This document shows positions 15,976 to 18,288 of a stretch of 18,288 bases of DNA, in pieces. Source of the DNA: an uncultured bacterium (lineage in GTDB: Bacteria; Actinomycetota; Coriobacteriia; Coriobacteriales; Coriobacteriaceae); contig CAJMPK010000014.1 in the NCBI GenBank assembly GCA_905215205.1, positions 1 to 18,288 of the forward strand, in the 5' to 3' direction. Made by a program: the position numbers and the translations under genes. The stretch's first letter is position 1. Each line of letters opens with the position of its first letter. The notes under the pieces were generated by a model. It did not search any database. It saw nothing but the letters and a program-made list of their open reading frames with translations, and had not been told where the DNA came from.

Positions 15976-16653
15976 CTATACCTCCATCGGCACGATCTTG
16001 GTGCCATGGAGCTCGGAGACGCCCAGTGCCGCCGCCACGGTATCGCGGTTGGCCGTGGAAATGCCGCCGCCGGGAAGGATGGTCAGGCGGTCGCCCGCAT
16101 ACTCGATAAGACGCGACAGGTGATCCAGGTTGTCCTCGATCGGCGTTCCGGCAGCGCCACCATGCGTCAGGATGCGCGTGATACCGCAGTCGGCGAGCGT
16201 GTCGACGGCATCGAGCTGAGCCTCGGGCGAGAGCTGGTCGAAGGCCATGTGGAAGGTGATGTCGATGGGCTCGCGCTTGCATTCCTCGTTCGCGCAGCCC
16301 GCAGCCACCACGAGGGCGCCGAGTGTAAGCTCATCGAGCGCCCATCCGCCGGCACAAGGCTTGCAGCAGCCAAAGACCAAGCCGTCGGCGCCGGCGCTCA
16401 CGGCAAGGCCCAAGTCCATCTCCATCATGCGCAGCTCGTCCTGGTTGTAGTGAAAGTCGCCGCCACGCGGACGGATCATGCACATCACCCGTGCATCGTG
16501 CTCGTGGGCATAGTTGACCGTAGCACTGATAACGCCGGCCGAAGGCGTGGTACCGCCGACGGCAAGGTTGTCACACAGTTCAATGCGCCCCGCACCGGCC
16601 TCGATAGCCGCCGGCACTCGCTCAAAGTTCTCAGCACAAAACTCGTACAGCAC
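15976..16653 (-). CDS. cutC: CutC family protein
   Basis: A TIM-barrel protein of 225 residues. CutC was linked to copper homeostasis in E. coli, a role since disputed, so the true reaction is unknown. Family motifs in order are YEFCAENFERVPAAIEAGA near the start, RIELCDNLAVGGTTPS, MIRPRGGDFHYNQDE, GADGLVFGC, ITFHMAFDQ, RILTHGGAAGTP and ILPGGGIS. I chose GTG 16653, where the family alignment begins, with GGGGG seven bases upstream. A frame continues up to an ATG at 16755 but that stretch passes through one arm of an inverted repeat and has no family similarity. It forms a two-gene operon with the DUF4931 gene. Confidence 0.92.
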   Translation of the reverse strand: MLYEFCAENFERVPAAIEAGAGRIELCDNLAVGGTTPSAGVISATVNYAHEHDARVMCMIRPRGGDFHYNQDELRMMEMDLGLAVSAGADGLVFGCCKPCAGGWALDELTLGALVVAAGCANEECKREPIDITFHMAFDQLSPEAQLDAVDTLADCGITRILTHGGAAGTPIEDNLDHLSRLIEYAGDRLTILPGGGISTANRDTVAAALGVSELHGTKIVPMEV

Positions 16654-16712
16654 AGATAGACCCCCAAGGATGACAAACGTTTTCGATGGGCATTGTCGCA
16701 CGCCCCCATGAA

Positions 16713-16777
16713 GTTGCGGTGGAATAGGGACTGTTTTGGCCTCTGAGACTCCCATTTAGTCCCTATTCCACCGCAAC
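16713..16777. repeat. 65-bp foldback with perfect 20-bp arms upstream of cutC
   Basis: Arms at 16713-16732 and 16758-16777 are perfect inverted repeats of 20 bp, starting GTTGCGGTGG, with a 25-nt loop. It lies 60 bp before the cutC start. The inner end of the left arm reads GGGACTGTTTT, similar to CGGAACTGTTTCC inside the foldback at 6265-6356, so the two may belong to one repeat family. Confidence 0.9.
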
Positions 16778-16780
16778 ATA

Positions 16781-16789
16781 GGGGGGGGG
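16781..16789. repeat. Run of nine G next to the foldback
   Basis: Nine consecutive G on the plus strand, three bases after the right arm of the foldback and 127 bp upstream of the cutC start. Homopolymers of this length slip easily. I see no promoter element placed so that its length would matter. Confidence 0.9.
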
Positions 16790-16829
16790 CAGAACCAAAG
16801 TAACGCCGCAGGCAGAGGACGGACAGCGA

Positions 16830-16929
16830 GCGGGCACCAGAGCGAACAAATTGGCATGAAAAGAGGACGGCATAGACCTTCTGGTCATGCCGTCCTCTTT
16901 GAATGACAAGTTGTCGCTCTGGTGCCCGC
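16830..16929. repeat. 100-bp two-tier foldback between livF and cutC
   Basis: Outer perfect 16-bp arms at 16830-16845 and 16914-16929 (GCGGGCACCAGAGCGA), then an internal loop, then inner perfect 14-bp arms at 16860-16873 and 16887-16900 (AAAGAGGACGGCAT), closed by GACC/GGTC around TTCT. On the minus strand the inner stem ends in CTCTTTTC, so it could also terminate transcription from livF. Architecture matches the foldback at 6265-6356. Confidence 0.9.
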
Positions 16930-16941
16930 GCAGCGTCGACT

Positions 16942-16970
16942 GGTCCGCCGTTCGGTAGAACGGCGGAACC
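16942..16970 (-). terminator. Hairpin directly after livF
   Basis: GGTTCCGCCGTT pairs with AACGGCGGACC (one bulge) around CTACCG on the minus strand, three bases after the livF stop. No T run follows, so it may act with the larger foldback downstream to end or protect the liv transcript. Confidence 0.5.
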
Positions 16971-16972
16971 GC

Positions 16973-17680
16973 CTAACCGCCCAGATAGGCCTTGCGCACG
17001 TTATCGTCGTGCAGCAGCTCTTGGCCGCTGCCGGTCATGGTGATCTTGCCGGTCTCGAGTACATAGCCGCGTGTAGCGATGGAAAGTGCCATCTGCGCGT
17101 TCTGCTCGACCAGAAGCACCGTGGTACCGGCCTTGTGCAGGTCCTCGACAATCTGGAAGATCTGCTCGATCAGAATCGGAGCCAGACCCATGGAAGGCTC
17201 GTCGAGCATGAGCAGCTTGGGGTTGCTCATAAGGGCGCGGCCCATAACGAGCATCTGCTGCTCGCCGCCCGAAAGGGTGCCGGCGACCTGGCGACGGCGT
17301 TCCTTCAGGCGCGGGAACTGCTCGTAGACGCGCTCGAGGCCCGGAGCAACCGTGGACTTGGGCTGCGTGTAGGCGCCCATCTCCAGGTTCTCCTCGACCG
17401 TCATCTGCAAAAAGGCGCGACGGCCCTCGGGGACCTGAGCCAGGCCCTTACCAACCAGCTTATCGGCGGGCGTATGGGTAATATCCTCGCCCATAAACTT
17501 GATGGAGCCGGTCTTGGAACGCAGCAGGCCCGAGACAGTCTTAAGCGTTGTAGACTTGCCGGCACCGTTCGCGCCGATCAGGGCCACGATCTCGCCCTCG
17601 TTGACGTTAAAGGAGATGTCCTTGTGGATGGCCCCGTACCAGACGTTGATGTTGTAGACGGAAAGCATCGGTTCTGCCAT
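16973..17680 (-). CDS. livF: Branched-chain amino acid type ABC transporter ATPase LivF
   Basis: One of the two ATPases of a Liv/HAAT-type importer, which pairs with LivG on the inner face of the membrane to power uptake of Leu, Ile, Val or related substrates. The 235-residue length is usual. Walker A GANGAGKST is at 36-44, the LivF-type AQVPEGRRAF segment at 81-90, signature LSGGEQQM at 136-143, Walker B LLMLDEPSMGLAP at 156-168, and the H-loop region VLLVEQNA follows. The ATG immediately follows the livG TAA (no gap), with GGGGGAG eight bases upstream inside livG, so translation is coupled. It appears to be the last gene of the liv operon. Substrate specificity cannot be read from the ATPase. 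Confidence 0.95.
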   Translation of the reverse strand: MAEPMLSVYNINVWYGAIHKDISFNVNEGEIVALIGANGAGKSTTLKTVSGLLRSKTGSIKFMGEDITHTPADKLVGKGLAQVPEGRRAFLQMTVEENLEMGAYTQPKSTVAPGLERVYEQFPRLKERRRQVAGTLSGGEQQMLVMGRALMSNPKLLMLDEPSMGLAPILIEQIFQIVEDLHKAGTTVLLVEQNAQMALSIATRGYVLETGKITMTGSGQELLHDDNVRKAYLGG

Positions 17681-18288
17681 TTAGTTCTCCCCCTTATTCT
17701 GCTTGCCCAGATATGCCTCGATAACAGCGTCGTTGTTCTGGATTTCCTCTGCCGTGCCCTTGGCGATGACCTTGCCAAAGTTGAGCACGCAGATGCCCTC
17801 GCAGATGTTCATAACGAGCGACATATCATGCTCGATAAGCATGATGGCGATGCCGAAGGTGTCGCGAATCTTGACGATGTTCTCCATGAGCTCCGCGGTC
17901 TCGGACGGGTTCATACCGGCGGCAGGCTCGTCGAGCAGCAGCAGTTTGGGGTTAGTGGCAAGCGCGCGGACGATCTCCAGACGACGCTGAGCGCCGTAAG
18001 GCAGCGATCCGGCTTGCTCGTTTGCCAGATGCTCCATATCAAAGATGGACAGCAGCTCCATGGCGCGCTCGTGCGCGGCCTTCTCGTGCTTCCAATACGT
18101 CGGCAGGCGCAGCACGCCCTCAAAACCGGAGTAACGCTCCTGGTTGTGCAGGCCGACCTTAACGTTATCCTCCACCGTCATGGTGTTGAACAGGCGAATG
18201 TTCTGGAATGTACGGGCAATACCCATGCGGTTGACCTGATAGACCGACTTGCCCGAGGTGTCCTCACCGTCGAGCAGGATGGTGCCGT
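17681..18288 (-). CDS. livG: ABC transporter ATPase LivG, 3' part (5' end beyond the window)
   Basis: The second ATPase of the Liv-type importer. The frame is open to the right edge: the 20 codons before the internal Met at 18226 read GTILLDGEDTSGKS and so on, typical of the region after Walker A, so the gene starts outside the window. Visible features are RTFQNIRLFNTMTVEDNV (Q-loop region), the LivG-type signature SLPYGAQRRLEIVRALA, Walker B LLLLDEPAAGMNPSE and the H-loop LIEHDMSLVM. The C-terminal Lys-rich tail ends NKGEN just before livF. The upstream genes (livM, livH, binding protein) are expected to the right. Confidence 0.95.
   Translation of the reverse strand, partial: GTILLDGEDTSGKSVYQVNRMGIARTFQNIRLFNTMTVEDNVKVGLHNQERYSGFEGVLRLPTYWKHEKAAHERAMELLSIFDMEHLANEQAGSLPYGAQRRLEIVRALATNPKLLLLDEPAAGMNPSETAELMENIVKIRDTFGIAIMLIEHDMSLVMNICEGICVLNFGKVIAKGTAEEIQNNDAVIEAYLGKQNKGEN

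Noticed and set aside
15733..16659. 308-codon plus-strand frame
   Set aside because: Antisense to cutC and the DUF4931 gene, both of which show family motifs on the minus strand.
16654..16755. N-terminal extension of cutC to ATG 16755
   Set aside because: The extension passes through one arm of the 20-bp inverted repeat and the family alignment begins at GTG 16653.

Overview
The window is part of a high-GC Coriobacteriia chromosome, almost certainly Collinsella. The 16S gene reads base for base like Collinsella over long stretches as I remember them, and the gene set (class II fructose-bisphosphate aldolase, bifunctional Rel, RecJ fused to a helicase, Liv-type ABC transporter) fits a gut anaerobe of that group. 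Species is not resolved. Nearly everything is on the minus strand; the one confident plus-strand gene is a BASS-family transporter.

Layout, left to right. The 5' third or less of a 23S rRNA gene (1-499), a spacer without tRNA genes (500-888), a complete 16S gene (889-2393) and its leader and promoter region (2394 to about 2870) form the start of an rrn operon transcribed leftward. Next come rplT, rpmI and infC, an operon ending in a strong intrinsic terminator and preceded by a leader with a terminator-type hairpin directly before infC. infC appears to start at a rare AUA codon. Upstream of that leader is a 3' fragment of tRNA-Leu, a cluster of palindromes, and an intact tRNA-Leu(CAA); both tRNA copies are followed by near-identical terminators.

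From 4691 to 8121 are three metabolic or hypothetical genes: a transglutaminase-like protein, fructose-bisphosphate aldolase, and a metallo-beta-lactamase-fold hydrolase. A 92-bp nested foldback separates the first two. From 8206 to 13869 are rel (ppGpp synthetase/hydrolase) and a 1095-residue RecJ nuclease joined to a complete SF2 helicase; they lie 15 bp apart and are probably cotranscribed, with the hydrolase gene downstream. The BASS transporter is divergent from recJ.

The right end holds a cutC-DUF4931 pair, tightly coupled, then a 300-bp intergenic stretch with two more long foldbacks and a run of nine G, then livF and the 3' part of livG, the ATPases of a branched-chain amino acid type importer that continues beyond the window.

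The most notable items are the all-in-one RecJ-helicase protein, the AUA start and attenuator of infC, the duplicated tRNA-Leu 3' end that resembles an integration or duplication scar, and three two-tier intergenic foldbacks. I see no CRISPR array, no transposase or integrase gene, and no obvious novel defence system.
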